This document shows, one piece after another, positions 39,290-47,814 of a stretch of 64,000 nucleotides of DNA; the stretch's first letter is position 1; each line of letters starts with the position of its first letter. The stretch is from Mycobacterium sp. SVM_VP21 (GTDB lineage: Bacteria > Actinomycetota > Actinomycetes > Mycobacteriales > Mycobacteriaceae). The DNA lies in NCBI GenBank assembly GCA_024758765.1, contig CP101406.1:4340001-4404000 (forward strand), given 5' to 3'. The notes under the pieces were generated by a model that saw only the letters and a list, made by a program, of their open reading frames with translations, was not told the DNA's origin and searched no databases. The position numbers and the translations under genes are program-made.

Positions 39290-39682
39290 ATGAGCATCGT
39301 TGGTGTCGGGATCGACCTGGTGTCGATTCCCGACTTCGCGGAGCAGGTCGACCAACCCGGGACGGTGTTCGCCGAGACGTTCACCCCCGGGGAGCGGCGC
39401 GACGCTTCCGACAAGAGTTCGTCGGCGGCGCGGCATCTGGCGGCCCGGTGGGCGGCCAAGGAGGCGGTGATCAAGGCGTGGTCGGGGTCGCGGTTCGCGC
39501 AGAAGCCGGTGCTGCCGGAGGCGATTCACCGTGACATCGAGGTGGTCACCGACATGTGGGGACGCCCGAAGGTGCGGCTCTCTGGTGAGATCGCGCAGCA
39601 TCTCGCCGAGGTGACGATCCACGTGTCGCTGACCCACGAGGCCGACACCGCCGCCGCCGTCGCCATCCTCGAGACCCCCTAA
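39290..39682 (+). CDS. acpS: Holo-ACP synthase AcpS
   Basis: AcpS transfers 4'-phosphopantetheine from CoA to the FAS-I ACP domain and to AcpM. The 130-residue product is the mycobacterial length. It begins SIVGVGIDLVSIPDFAEQV (the GxDLV metal/CoA site) and contains FTPGERRDA, ARHLAARWAAKEAVIKAWSG (WAxKEAxxKA) and HVSLTHEADTAAAVAIL. It lies 11 bp downstream of fas and is surely cotranscribed. A hairpin repeat begins 4 bp after its stop. Confidence 0.98.
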   Translation: MSIVGVGIDLVSIPDFAEQVDQPGTVFAETFTPGERRDASDKSSSAARHLAARWAAKEAVIKAWSGSRFAQKPVLPEAIHRDIEVVTDMWGRPKVRLSGEIAQHLAEVTIHVSLTHEADTAAAVAILETP

Positions 39683-39685
39683 TCG

Positions 39686-39745
39686 GCGAGCAGACACAGA
39701 ATCGCACTCCGGATGGCTCGGGCGTGCGATTCTGTGTCTGCTCGC
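39686..39745. terminator. Perfect 22-bp inverted repeat, dispersed element copy 2
   Basis: The arms 39686-39707 and 39724-39745 are exact complements with a 16-nt loop. It is a sister of the element at 433-492, differing at one arm position (GACACAG versus GACGCAG) with the matching change in the other arm. It is placed directly after acpS and just before the M20 peptidase start, so it probably ends the fas-acpS transcript. Confidence 0.7.
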
Positions 39746-39765
39746 GGGGAAGGGATACTGGCGCC

Positions 39766-41094
39766 ATGAGCGAACTGGTGCAGCGAGTCCGCGACGTCTT
39801 GCCGTCGGTGCGGGCCGACCTGGAGGATCTGGTGCGCATCGAGTCGGTGTGGGCCGACCCGGCGCGGCGCCCCGAGGTACACCGCAGCGCTCAGCGTGTC
39901 GCAGACCTGCTGAGCCAGGCCGGTTTTCCGCAGGTGCAGATCGTTGCCGAGGGCGGTGCGCCGGCGGTCATCGCGCATTTTCCGCCACCCCCGGGTGCCC
40001 CGACTGTGTTGCTCTACGCGCACCACGACGTGCAGCCCGAAGGCGACGTGGGGCAGTGGGATTCACCGCCGTTCGAACCCACTGAACGCGACGGGCGCCT
40101 CTACGGCCGCGGCACCGCCGACGACAAGGCCGGTATCGCAACACATCTGGCGGCATTCCGGGCGCACGGTGGCCAGCCGCCGGTCGGTGTGACAGTCTTC
40201 GTCGAGGGCGAGGAGGAATCCGGATCGCCGTCGCTGGGAGCTCTGCTGGCTGCGCACCGCGAGGCGCTGAGCGCCGATGTGATCGTGATCGCCGACTCCG
40301 ACAACTGGAGCACCGACATCCCCTCACTGACGGTGTCGCTGCGGGGGCTGGCCGACTGCGTGGTGGAAGTCGCGACGCTGGACCACGGACTGCACTCTGG
40401 GCTGTGGGGTGGGGTGGTACCCGACGCGCTCACCGTTCTGGTGCGGCTGCTGGCGAGCTTGCACGACGACGACGGCAACGTCGCGGTCGCCGGATTGCAC
40501 GAAAGCATCGCGGCACCAGTCGATTACCCACCTGAGCGGGTCCGTGCCGACACCGGGCTGCTGGACGGGGTGACCGAGATCGGCTCCGGATCGGTGCCGC
40601 AGCGGATGTGGGCCAAGCCGGCGATCACCGTCATCGGTATCGACACCACGAGCATTGCGGCATCGTCGAACACGCTGATTCCACGGGCCCGGGCCAAGGT
40701 CAGTTTGCGGGTGGCCCCCGGCGGCGACGCCGCCGCCCACCTGGAGGCGCTCACCGCTCACCTACAGCACCATGCCCCGTGGGGAGCGCACGTGACCGTC
40801 ACCCCGGGCGATGTTGGGCAGCCCTACGCCATCGACGCCACTGGTCCGGTGTATGACGCCGCCCGGGACGCATTCGCGCAGGCGTGGGGCGTCGAACCCG
40901 TCGACATGGGCATGGGCGGATCCATCCCATTCATCGCTGAGTTCGCCGCCGCTTACCCGCAGGCGACCATCCTGGTCACCGGGGTGGAAGATCCGGGGAC
41001 CCAGGCGCACAGCATCAACGAGAGCCTGCACCTGGGCGTGCTGGAACGCGCCGCCACCGCCGAAGCGCTGCTATTGGCGAAGCTGGCGACCTGA
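39766..41094 (+). CDS. M20-family metallopeptidase (Rv2522c-like)
   Basis: From ATG 39766 the product has 442 residues. Zinc-site motifs are LLYAHHDVQPEGD (first His and catalytic Asp), RGTADDKAG (bridging Asp) and FVEGEEESGSPS (Glu general base and ligand), with a further Asp in VIADSDNW and a His in EDPGTQAHSINES. A dimerisation domain (DHGLHSGLWGG ... SLRVAPGGD) lies between. This is the dipeptidase/carboxypeptidase layout of M20 enzymes such as ArgE, DapE and CPG2; the substrate is not known. Position after acpS is conserved with M. tuberculosis. Confidence 0.92.
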   Translation: MSELVQRVRDVLPSVRADLEDLVRIESVWADPARRPEVHRSAQRVADLLSQAGFPQVQIVAEGGAPAVIAHFPPPPGAPTVLLYAHHDVQPEGDVGQWDSPPFEPTERDGRLYGRGTADDKAGIATHLAAFRAHGGQPPVGVTVFVEGEEESGSPSLGALLAAHREALSADVIVIADSDNWSTDIPSLTVSLRGLADCVVEVATLDHGLHSGLWGGVVPDALTVLVRLLASLHDDDGNVAVAGLHESIAAPVDYPPERVRADTGLLDGVTEIGSGSVPQRMWAKPAITVIGIDTTSIAASSNTLIPRARAKVSLRVAPGGDAAAHLEALTAHLQHHAPWGAHVTVTPGDVGQPYAIDATGPVYDAARDAFAQAWGVEPVDMGMGGSIPFIAEFAAAYPQATILVTGVEDPGTQAHSINESLHLGVLERAATAEALLLAKLAT

Positions 41095-41143
41095 ATGGAC
41101 GAGCGCCGCTTCATCAAATGGTCGCCGATCGACAGCGGTGTCG

Positions 41144-41376
41144 ACCTCTTCGTCGGTCGCCGTGCGGGGTGCCGTGCTGGCCGGGGCCGGGCCGGCGGTG
41201 ATGAGCAGGTTGGCGGCCGCCGATGACCTTGCGGTCGGCCGGCTTCGCAGTGTGGAGGTGCCGGAATTAGACCTGCATCGGGATCTCAGGGCGATCTGGA
41301 CGGGTGGGCGGACGCCGCCGGCCGGGCGGTGCGGGACCTGTTGAGCCACATCGGCGGCGTCAACCGGCCGCACTGA
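41144..41376 (+). pseudogene. Remnant of a LysR-type regulator C-terminus
   Basis: From ~41144 the plus strand reads TSSSVAVRGAVLAGAGPAVM, then SRLAAADDLAVGRL, VEVPELDL and HRDLRAIWTGGRTPPAG, the typical end of a LysR effector-binding domain. It then loses frame near 41325. Reading on in the next frame gives AVRDLLSHIGG and a TGA at 41374-41376, the expected LysR ending. The first ~240 codons of a LysR gene are absent. This is therefore a 3' relic with one frameshift, next to a flavoprotein gene that may once have been its target. Confidence 0.7.
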
Positions 41377-41388
41377 TCTACGCCGAAG

Positions 41389-42426
41389 CTACGTTCCGTA
41401 CTGGAACCACAGGGGCAGCGCGCTGTTGAGCCGCTGCATGAACTTGATCAATCCGATCCGATACTCCCCAGATCCGAACGAGTCGATCCCGTACTCGGGG
41501 AACGCGATCCCGACCCCGAACAGTCCCGGTCCAAGGATCCCGTTCACCGGATCGTATTCCAGCTCCCCCCACTGCGGGGTCGCGGGGAGCTGGCGTCGGG
41601 TGAACCCGACGGTGTAGACAACGTGGCTACAGGCTTGGAGCTGCTCGGAGAACTCCTTGTCGTCTACCCGATACCGTTCCAGGCGCTCCGGATAGGTTCC
41701 GTCGATGTTCTCACGGGCCCACGTTGCGGCATTCCCCTTCAGGCCAGTGTCGTCGAACAGAATCTGATCACCAAGGTACACAGCGTATTTGGTTGGGCTC
41801 CGGTAGAAGTTGACGACCTTCCGGGCGTGGGTGTTCAACAGGTTGGGCAGGGCCACCATCGATGAGTGTGACGAGCCGAAGACGGCCACCGTGGCGTCGT
41901 CCAACGCCAGCTGACCGAGTTTGTCGGGGTTCAGTGCCACCTCGACCGGAATCTCCTTCAGGCTCGGATGCTGAAGCGTCTTGGGAACCGAACCGACGGC
42001 CAGAATCACGTTCTTCGCTTCGATCTCGGCTTCCGGGGTGCTCACCAACCATCGGCGGTTGCGCAGGACGAGCTCGGTGGCCACCGCGCGAATGGAGGTG
42101 ACCCGCTCTGACAGGTGTTGGGAGATCCATACCAACGGATCGGCCACCAGGCCGAGCGGGCAGGTGTGACCGGGATCGATGTCGGTCAACTCGAAGTGGG
42201 GCGCTTCGGAGAAGCGGAACGACGGGGAGCCGTTCAAGTAGTCGAGGAAGAGCGAGACATAGGTGTTGCCCGGGACGGCGCGCCATTTGGTGCCGATATC
42301 ACCGGCGGCAAAATCGGGATCGATCCAGACGATCTCGTTCTCGGGGACGCCATGGTCGAGTAGGCGGCCCACCGCGGCTATACCTGCGGGACCTGCCCCG
42401 ATCACTGCCCAGCTGTGCTCAGTCAT
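41389..42426 (-). CDS. FAD-dependent pyridine-nucleotide oxidoreductase-like protein
   Basis: The product has 345 residues from ATG 42426 (MTEHSWAVIGAGPAGIAAVGRLLDHG), preceded by GGAAGG. Residues 6-25 are the FAD Rossmann motif. NVILAVGSVPKTL is the ATG-like motif, and VAVFGSSHSSMVALPNLL is a second dinucleotide-binding loop, variant because the third Gly is Ser. The overall shape resembles lysine/ornithine N-monooxygenase-like and bacterial flavoprotein reductases, without CxxC. It is not in the M. tuberculosis order at this place. It lies tail-to-tail with the LysR relic. The reaction is unknown. Confidence 0.8.
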   Translation of the reverse strand: MTEHSWAVIGAGPAGIAAVGRLLDHGVPENEIVWIDPDFAAGDIGTKWRAVPGNTYVSLFLDYLNGSPSFRFSEAPHFELTDIDPGHTCPLGLVADPLVWISQHLSERVTSIRAVATELVLRNRRWLVSTPEAEIEAKNVILAVGSVPKTLQHPSLKEIPVEVALNPDKLGQLALDDATVAVFGSSHSSMVALPNLLNTHARKVVNFYRSPTKYAVYLGDQILFDDTGLKGNAATWARENIDGTYPERLERYRVDDKEFSEQLQACSHVVYTVGFTRRQLPATPQWGELEYDPVNGILGPGLFGVGIAFPEYGIDSFGSGEYRIGLIKFMQRLNSALPLWFQYGT

Positions 42427-42583
42427 CTTCTTGCCTTCCAACGGAGCTGGAGTAGCGCGCTTGGTTGGTCGCTCGACCGGAAGCGCCACCCAAGCCCGAC
42501 TGTGATTAATGCTGCGCCCGCCGGCAACACGTGACTAGTCGGGTTGTACTTGACAGGTCACAAATTGCCGTTGTGAGCTGAGG

Positions 42584-43057
42584 TCAACGCCCTTCGGCTG
42601 CGGCCTCCAGCGCGGCGATGTCGAGTTTGACCATCGTGAGCATGGCCTGCTTCGCCCGTAGCACGCGCTCGGGGTCTGGATCGGTCATCAACTCCGACAA
42701 TCGTTGCGGGATGATCTGCCAGGACAATCCGTATCGGTCGGTGAGCCAGCCGCACTGAAGTTCCTTGCCGCCGGCGCTCAACGCGTCCCAGTAGTGGTCG
42801 ACCTCGGCCTGATCCGCGCAGTAGGCCTGGATGGAGATGGCCTCGTCCAGCGTGAAGTTCGGTCCGCCGTTGATTGCGGAGAACTGCCGCCCGTCGAGCT
42901 CGAACAGCACTTGCAGCGGGCTGCCGTCGCGCTCGGGATTCTCCGCGCCCCAGTAGGACACGTCGGTGACCTTCGAATTGGGAAAGATCGACACGTAGTA
43001 CTCGGCGGCGTCCAGTGCCTGGGTGTCGAACCACAAACTCGTCCGGATGACCGGCAC
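42584..43057 (-). CDS. VOC-superfamily protein, PhnB-like (3-demethylubiquinone-9 3-methyltransferase domain)
   Basis: The 157-residue product begins IRTSLWFDTQALDAAEYYVSIFPNSKVTDVSYWG. It continues with VLFELDGRQFSAINGGPNFTL, DHYWDALSAGGKELQCGWLTDRYGLSWQIIP and a C-terminal helix AKQAMLTMVKLDIAALEAA. This is a well known VOC/PhnB-like family often labelled methyltransferase, although catalytic evidence is thin. It lies on the same strand just downstream of bcp, 40 bp away, so it may share the bcp promoter. Confidence 0.9.
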   Translation of the reverse strand: MPVIRTSLWFDTQALDAAEYYVSIFPNSKVTDVSYWGAENPERDGSPLQVLFELDGRQFSAINGGPNFTLDEAISIQAYCADQAEVDHYWDALSAGGKELQCGWLTDRYGLSWQIIPQRLSELMTDPDPERVLRAKQAMLTMVKLDIAALEAAAEGR

Positions 43058-43097
43058 GCGCTGCTCCTTCTCGGTCGGCGGAAAAGTGACCTCGGGG

Positions 43098-43571
43098 TCA
43101 GACCGACAGATCGCGCCGCAGTTTCGCGACGTGCCCGGTGGCCCGCACGTTGTACTGGGCCTCGGCGATCTTGCCCTGTTCGTCGACGACGAACGTCGAG
43201 CGAATGACGCCTTGCACGGTCTTGCCGTACATCTTCTTCTCGCCGTAGGCGCCCCAGGCCGCTAACACCGAGCGGTCCGGGTCGGACAGCAGCGGGAAGG
43301 TCAATCCCTCGGTGTCGCGGAATTTGGCCAGTTTGGCCGGCTTGTCGGGGGAGATACCGACGACGTCGAGGCCGGCGTCGTTGAAGTCGCGCAGGTTGTC
43401 CCGGAAGTCGCAGGCCTGCTTGGTGCAGCCCGGGGTCGACGCGGCCGGGTAGAAATAGACGACGACCCGTCTTCCCCGGTAGTCGGCCAGCGACACGGTG
43501 TTGCCGTCGGCGTCAGGAAGGCTGAACGCGGGCGCTTCATCGCCGGGCGCCAGGCGTGCGGTGTCGGTCAA
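43098..43571 (-). CDS. bcp: Bcp/PrxQ thiol peroxidase
   Basis: This is a thioredoxin-dependent peroxiredoxin that reduces H2O2 and organic hydroperoxides. The 157-residue product has PAFSLPDADGNTVSLADYRG, VVVYFYPAASTPGCTKQACDFRD (peroxidatic Cys in PGCTKQ, resolving Cys five residues later), VVGISPDKPAKLAKF, LSDPDRSVLAAWGAYGEK and IRSTFVVDEQGKI. Two TTG codons stand at the start; the second (43571) has better spacing (6 nt) from AAAGGGG. It is divergent from the DUF3618 gene, as in M. tuberculosis Rv2521/Rv2520c. Confidence 0.95.
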   Translation of the reverse strand: MTDTARLAPGDEAPAFSLPDADGNTVSLADYRGRRVVVYFYPAASTPGCTKQACDFRDNLRDFNDAGLDVVGISPDKPAKLAKFRDTEGLTFPLLSDPDRSVLAAWGAYGEKKMYGKTVQGVIRSTFVVDEQGKIAEAQYNVRATGHVAKLRRDLSV

Positions 43572-43663
43572 CAACTGCCCCTTTCTGCTCGCCGGAGCAT
43601 GAGACGAACCCCGGCTGCTCTAGGGTAGTTCGACAGGGGCAGCATCGGACAGGGAGGACGACA

Positions 43664-43891
43664 GTGGCGGAACGCGATCCCGACACGATCAAGAAGGACA
43701 TCGATCAGGCCCGTGAGCAGCTGGCGTCGACGGTCGACATTCTCGCGGACCGGGCCAACCCCCGTCGGCTGGCCGACCGCGCCAAGGCTCGGGCGGTCGA
43801 GATCGTCACCCAACCTGCGGTGATGGCGTCGCTGGCCGGTGTCGGCGGACTCATTCTCATCCTGACGATTCGCCGAATCCGCAACCGCTGA
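43664..43891 (+). CDS. DUF3618 membrane protein (Rv2520c-like)
   Basis: From GTG 43664, preceded by AGGGAGG, the product has 75 residues. DTIKKDIDQAREQLASTVDILADRANP is the DUF3618 helix, followed by a basic linker and one transmembrane helix (PAVMASLAGVGGLILILTI) with a basic end. The length equals that of the M. tuberculosis homologue. It is divergent from bcp, with about 90 bp between. Function unknown; the family often occurs near phage-holin-like membrane proteins. Confidence 0.9.
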   Translation: MAERDPDTIKKDIDQAREQLASTVDILADRANPRRLADRAKARAVEIVTQPAVMASLAGVGGLILILTIRRIRNR

Positions 43892-43957
43892 GATCCCCGC
43901 GCGCCGGCGCGAAAATTGGGTCTGGTGGCGTGACGCTGCCGGGGCGAAGATATTGCG

Positions 43958-46294
43958 GTGCGCGCCCAACAGCCCCCGGCGCCGCGGCCTGACCCGATCG
44001 GCTACACGCTCAAGCGGCTGGTGCTGGGACGGCCGCTGGTCACCGGTGCGCTGCGCTCCGAGCGGTTGTCGAATCCGGTTGCCCTAGGCGTACTTTCACC
44101 CGACGCGATCTCCTCGAACGCCTATGGCGTCGAGGAGATCCTGATCGAGCTGCTGCCGTTCGCCGGCCTGGCAGCCTTCGCGCTGCTGCTGCCCATCACC
44201 GGCGTGGTCCTGCTGATCCTGGTACTGGTCACCGCCTCGTATCGCCAGGTGGTGATGACCTACACCCGCGCCGGCGGCTCCTACATCGTCTCTCGGGAGA
44301 ACTTCGGCCCCCGGGTAGCGCAGGTCGCCGCCGCGGCGCTGCTGATCGACTACGTGGTGACCGTCGCCGTGCAATCCGCGGCCGGCACCGTCGCCGTCGT
44401 CTCAGCGATCCGCCCGCTGGGCCCCTACAGCCTGGAGATCACCGTCGCGGTGGTGATCGTGATGTGTTACGCGAACCTGCGCGGTGTGCGAGAAGCCGGC
44501 CGTACGTTCGCGATACCGACCTACTTCTTCGTAGGCATGCTCGGGCTGATGATCATCACCGGTGTGGTGCGCGAGATCTTTTGGGGCTTACCCGTTTACG
44601 ACGCCGAGCACCTCCCAGGGGCGGTGCCGGTCCATCAGGGCAACGGGCTGATCATGGGGGCGACGGTCCTGGTGGTACTGCGCTCTTTCGCCAACGGCGG
44701 GTCATCGCTGACCGGTGTGGAAGCCATCTCCAACACCGTCAGCGTCTTCCAAAAGCCGCAGGGCGTGAACGCGCGGCGCGTGCTCACCACGATGGCGTGC
44801 ATCCTGGGATTCCTGCTGGCTGGCGTCACCTACCTGGCCTACCGCACCCACACCCCGCCGTACGCGGTCGGATATCCCTCGGTGCTCTCCGAGGTGGCCC
44901 GGGCGGTGTTCGGCGGCGGCTGGCTGGGTCAGGTTCTGTACGTGCTGGTGCAGACGGCGACGGCGTTGATCCTGTTCACCGGAGCGAACACCAGCTTCAA
45001 CGGGTTTCCGATGCTGGCTAGCTTCGTTGCCGAAGACCGCTTCCTGCCCCGCCAGTTGACCAAACGCGGGCACCGGCTGGTCTTTTCCAACGGGATCATC
45101 GTGCTCACCGTCCTGGCGGTGACTCTGCTGGTGGTCACCGGTGGCTCGGTCAACGCACTGGTGCCGTTCTACGCGATCGGGGTGTTCACCGGATTCGCGA
45201 TGGCCGGTTACGGCATGGCCAAACATCATGTGACGCATCGGGAATCGGGATGGCGGTACAAGCTCGTCATCAATTTCTCGGCGGGCCTGCTGTCCACCGT
45301 GGTGGTGGGGATCTTCGCGGTGGCGAAGTTCACCGAGGGAGCCTGGCTGGTAGTGGTCGTGTTCCCGTTGCTGGTGGTGGTGCTGATCCGGCTCAACCGG
45401 GAGTACCGGGCCGAGGCTGCGATCCTGGAGCGATTCCGCACCGACCGGCCTGACTCCGTCAAGTACGCCCGTCACCGGGTGATGGTTTTCGTGCATTCGC
45501 TGGACCTGGCGGTACTCGAAGCCCTGCGCTACGGCAAAGGGCTCTACGCCGACGAGCTGGTCGCGGTGCACCTGGTGGTCGACGCCGCCCATGCCGCTCT
45601 GCTGCAGCAGCGCTGGGAGTACTACGGCCTGGACACCCCGCTGCGGGTGGTCGACTGCCCGGACCGCCGGCTGACACGCACCGCCCGGCAACTGGTCGAC
45701 ACCGCACGCGCGCAATACCCGAACTGCCACGTGACCGTGTTGCTGCCCCGGCGTACCTACGCGCCGTTGCTGGGGCGCTTGTTGCACGATCGCACCGCCG
45801 ACAAGATCGCCAAGGCCGTGAGCGTGGTTCCCGACGCGGCGGCGACGATCGTGCCCTACGACGTGCAATCACGCGTGCGGCAGGCGTTCCCGGACCTGTT
45901 CGAACAGCGCATTCTGCGCGAGGTCGAGAAACTGCAGCAGTGGGTGGCTCGCCATGACCAGCAGGACGTGGACCGCTACGAGCATCCGGCGCCGCCGCCG
46001 GACGCCATCGCGGTGGACGCCCTCATCATCGGTCACCTGTCCACCGTCGAGGGGCGGGTCAATGAGGTCGACGACACCACCAGCCGCGGCAAGCCGGTCC
46101 GCGTCGCGGTGGTCGGAGACGGCAGTGGTGAGCTGCGCGCGACATTTCCCGCGGGACGGGGCACCGACATCAGCCCCGGTGACGTGGTTGCGCTCACCGG
46201 CAAGGCGCGGCAGAACGGCAATGGGCCGGTGTACATGTCGGACCCGAGCTACCGGATCATCAAGGAGACCGAAGAGTCGACACCGTCGCAGTAA
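43958..46294 (+). CDS. APC-superfamily permease with USP-like and OB-fold C-terminal domains (Rv2690c-like)
   Basis: The 778-residue product has an N-terminal APC transporter core of about 12 helices (~25-490) with SPDAISSNAYGVEEIL, YTRAGGSYIVSRENFG and GVEAISNTVSVF. A soluble region follows (~505-660) resembling universal stress protein folds (HRVMVFVHSLDLAVLEAL ... DELVAVHLV). Residues ~690-770 (LSTVEGRVNEVDD ... RVAVVGDGSGELRATFPAG ... DISPGDVVALTGKARQ) look like an OB-fold. M. tuberculosis has a similar transporter (Rv2690c) and a separate small OB-fold gene nearby, as I recall. The start is GTG 43958 with a weak ribosome-binding site. Substrate unknown. Confidence 0.82.
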   Translation: MRAQQPPAPRPDPIGYTLKRLVLGRPLVTGALRSERLSNPVALGVLSPDAISSNAYGVEEILIELLPFAGLAAFALLLPITGVVLLILVLVTASYRQVVMTYTRAGGSYIVSRENFGPRVAQVAAAALLIDYVVTVAVQSAAGTVAVVSAIRPLGPYSLEITVAVVIVMCYANLRGVREAGRTFAIPTYFFVGMLGLMIITGVVREIFWGLPVYDAEHLPGAVPVHQGNGLIMGATVLVVLRSFANGGSSLTGVEAISNTVSVFQKPQGVNARRVLTTMACILGFLLAGVTYLAYRTHTPPYAVGYPSVLSEVARAVFGGGWLGQVLYVLVQTATALILFTGANTSFNGFPMLASFVAEDRFLPRQLTKRGHRLVFSNGIIVLTVLAVTLLVVTGGSVNALVPFYAIGVFTGFAMAGYGMAKHHVTHRESGWRYKLVINFSAGLLSTVVVGIFAVAKFTEGAWLVVVVFPLLVVVLIRLNREYRAEAAILERFRTDRPDSVKYARHRVMVFVHSLDLAVLEALRYGKGLYADELVAVHLVVDAAHAALLQQRWEYYGLDTPLRVVDCPDRRLTRTARQLVDTARAQYPNCHVTVLLPRRTYAPLLGRLLHDRTADKIAKAVSVVPDAAATIVPYDVQSRVRQAFPDLFEQRILREVEKLQQWVARHDQQDVDRYEHPAPPPDAIAVDALIIGHLSTVEGRVNEVDDTTSRGKPVRVAVVGDGSGELRATFPAGRGTDISPGDVVALTGKARQNGNGPVYMSDPSYRIIKETEESTPSQ

Positions 46295-46327
46295 GCCGTC
46301 GCAATAAGACGAAACAGTCGAACGAAG

Positions 46328-46400
<73 letters not shown>

Positions 46401-46554
46401 CGTGCGGTCAAGAACCGCGAAAGAGACAATAACAGGCGCCGCGCCGGGAGACGAAATCGCGACGTCAGCGCGCTGTTCTGGACGGAACAGCGGCAGTTCC
46501 GATTACCCACTAGACTGCCTGCGAGCAGCATCAGCACGGTCAGGTGGGAAAAGC

Positions 46555-47784
46555 ATGGGGCAGGTTGGTTTGGCGGAACGCTGCCGGGGGTTCGGGTCCC
46601 GGGCGGCGGCATTGCTGATGGTTCCGGCCGCGGTAATGAGCTTGAGTGCGTGCGGGAGTAACGCCGACGCCGAAGCGGCCAAGATCATCACCGACAAGGG
46701 CACTCCCTTCGCTGACCTGCTGATTCCCAAGGTCACTGCGTCGGTCACCGACAAGGCAGTCGGGGTCGCGGTGGACGCGCCGGTGACCGTGACCGCCGAG
46801 GACGGCGTGCTCGATTCGGTCACCATGGTCAACGAGTACGGCGCGATCGTCGACGGCAAGCTCAGTGCGGACGGGTTGACCTGGGCGACATCCGAGCAGC
46901 TCGGCTATAACAAGCGTTACACGGTCAACGCGAAGGCGCTGGGCCTCGGTGGCGTGACCAGCCGGCAGATGACGTTTCAGACGCACTCGCCGCAAAACCT
47001 GACCATGCCCTACGTCATGCCGCGCGACGGCGAGGTCGTCGGCGTCGGTCAGCCGGTGGCGATTCGGTTCGACGAGAACATCGTTGACCGCGAGGCGGCC
47101 GAGAAGGCGATCATTATCACCACCGAGCCTCCTGTGGCAGGCGCGTTCTACTGGCTGAACAATCGCGAGGTGCGCTGGCGGCCGCAGGCCTTCTGGAAGC
47201 CCGGAACCAACGTCGACGTGCAGGTCAACACCTACGGGGTGGACCTGGGCAACGGGGTCTACGGGCAGGACAACGCGACCAGCCACTTTGTCATCGGCGA
47301 CGAGGTGATCGCCACCGTTGACGACGACACCAAGTCGATGGTGGTGCGCATCAACGGCGAAGTGGCCAAGACCATGCCGGTCTCGATGGGCAAGGAAAGC
47401 ACCCCGACCAACAACGGCACCTACATCGTCGGCGAGCGCTTCGCGCACATCGTCATGGACTCCTCGACCTACGGGGTTCCGGTCAACTCGCCCAACGGGT
47501 ATCGCACCGACGTCGACTGGGCCACCCAGATCTCCTACAGCGGCATTTTCGTGCATTCGGCCCCGTGGTCGGTGGGAGCCCAGGGCTACGCCAACACCAG
47601 CCATGGCTGCATCAACGTCAGTCCCAGCAACGCGCTGTGGTTCTACGACCACGTCAAGCGCGGCGACGTGGTGCAGATCAACAACACCATCGGCTCGTTG
47701 CTGCCCGGCAACGAAGGCCTCGGCGACTGGAATGTGCCGTGGTCGCAGTGGCAGGCCGGCAACGCCAACGACCCGGTGCGCTAG
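46555..47784 (+). CDS. ldtB: L,D-transpeptidase, LdtMt2 type (Rv2518c/LppS)
   Basis: The enzyme forms 3-3 crosslinks between meso-diaminopimelate residues in peptidoglycan and is the carbapenem target. From ATG 46555 (ribosome-binding site AGGTGGG) the product has 409 residues, close to M. tuberculosis LdtMt2 (408). It has a signal with lipobox LSAC, two Ig-like domains ([11 protein letters not shown] ... [20 protein letters not shown]) and the YkuD catalytic domain with [14 protein letters not shown] and SHGCINVSP (Cys ~352). A C-terminal subdomain ends [12 protein letters not shown]. It converges on a secreted peptidase-like gene, possibly also acting on the cell wall. Confidence 0.97.
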   Translation: MGQVGLAERCRGFGSRAAALLMVPAAVMSLSACGSNADAEAAKIITDKGTPFADLLIPKVTASVTDKAVGVAVDAPVTVTAEDGVLDSVTMVNEYGAIVDGKLSADGLTWATSEQLGYNKRYTVNAKALGLGGVTSRQMTFQTHSPQNLTMPYVMPRDGEVVGVGQPVAIRFDENIVDREAAEKAIIITTEPPVAGAFYWLNNREVRWRPQAFWKPGTNVDVQVNTYGVDLGNGVYGQDNATSHFVIGDEVIATVDDDTKSMVVRINGEVAKTMPVSMGKESTPTNNGTYIVGERFAHIVMDSSTYGVPVNSPNGYRTDVDWATQISYSGIFVHSAPWSVGAQGYANTSHGCINVSPSNALWFYDHVKRGDVVQINNTIGSLLPGNEGLGDWNVPWSQWQAGNANDPVR

Positions 47785-47814
47785 ACGCGTTAGGCGCCGT
47801 CAGGCCGGGGGCGG

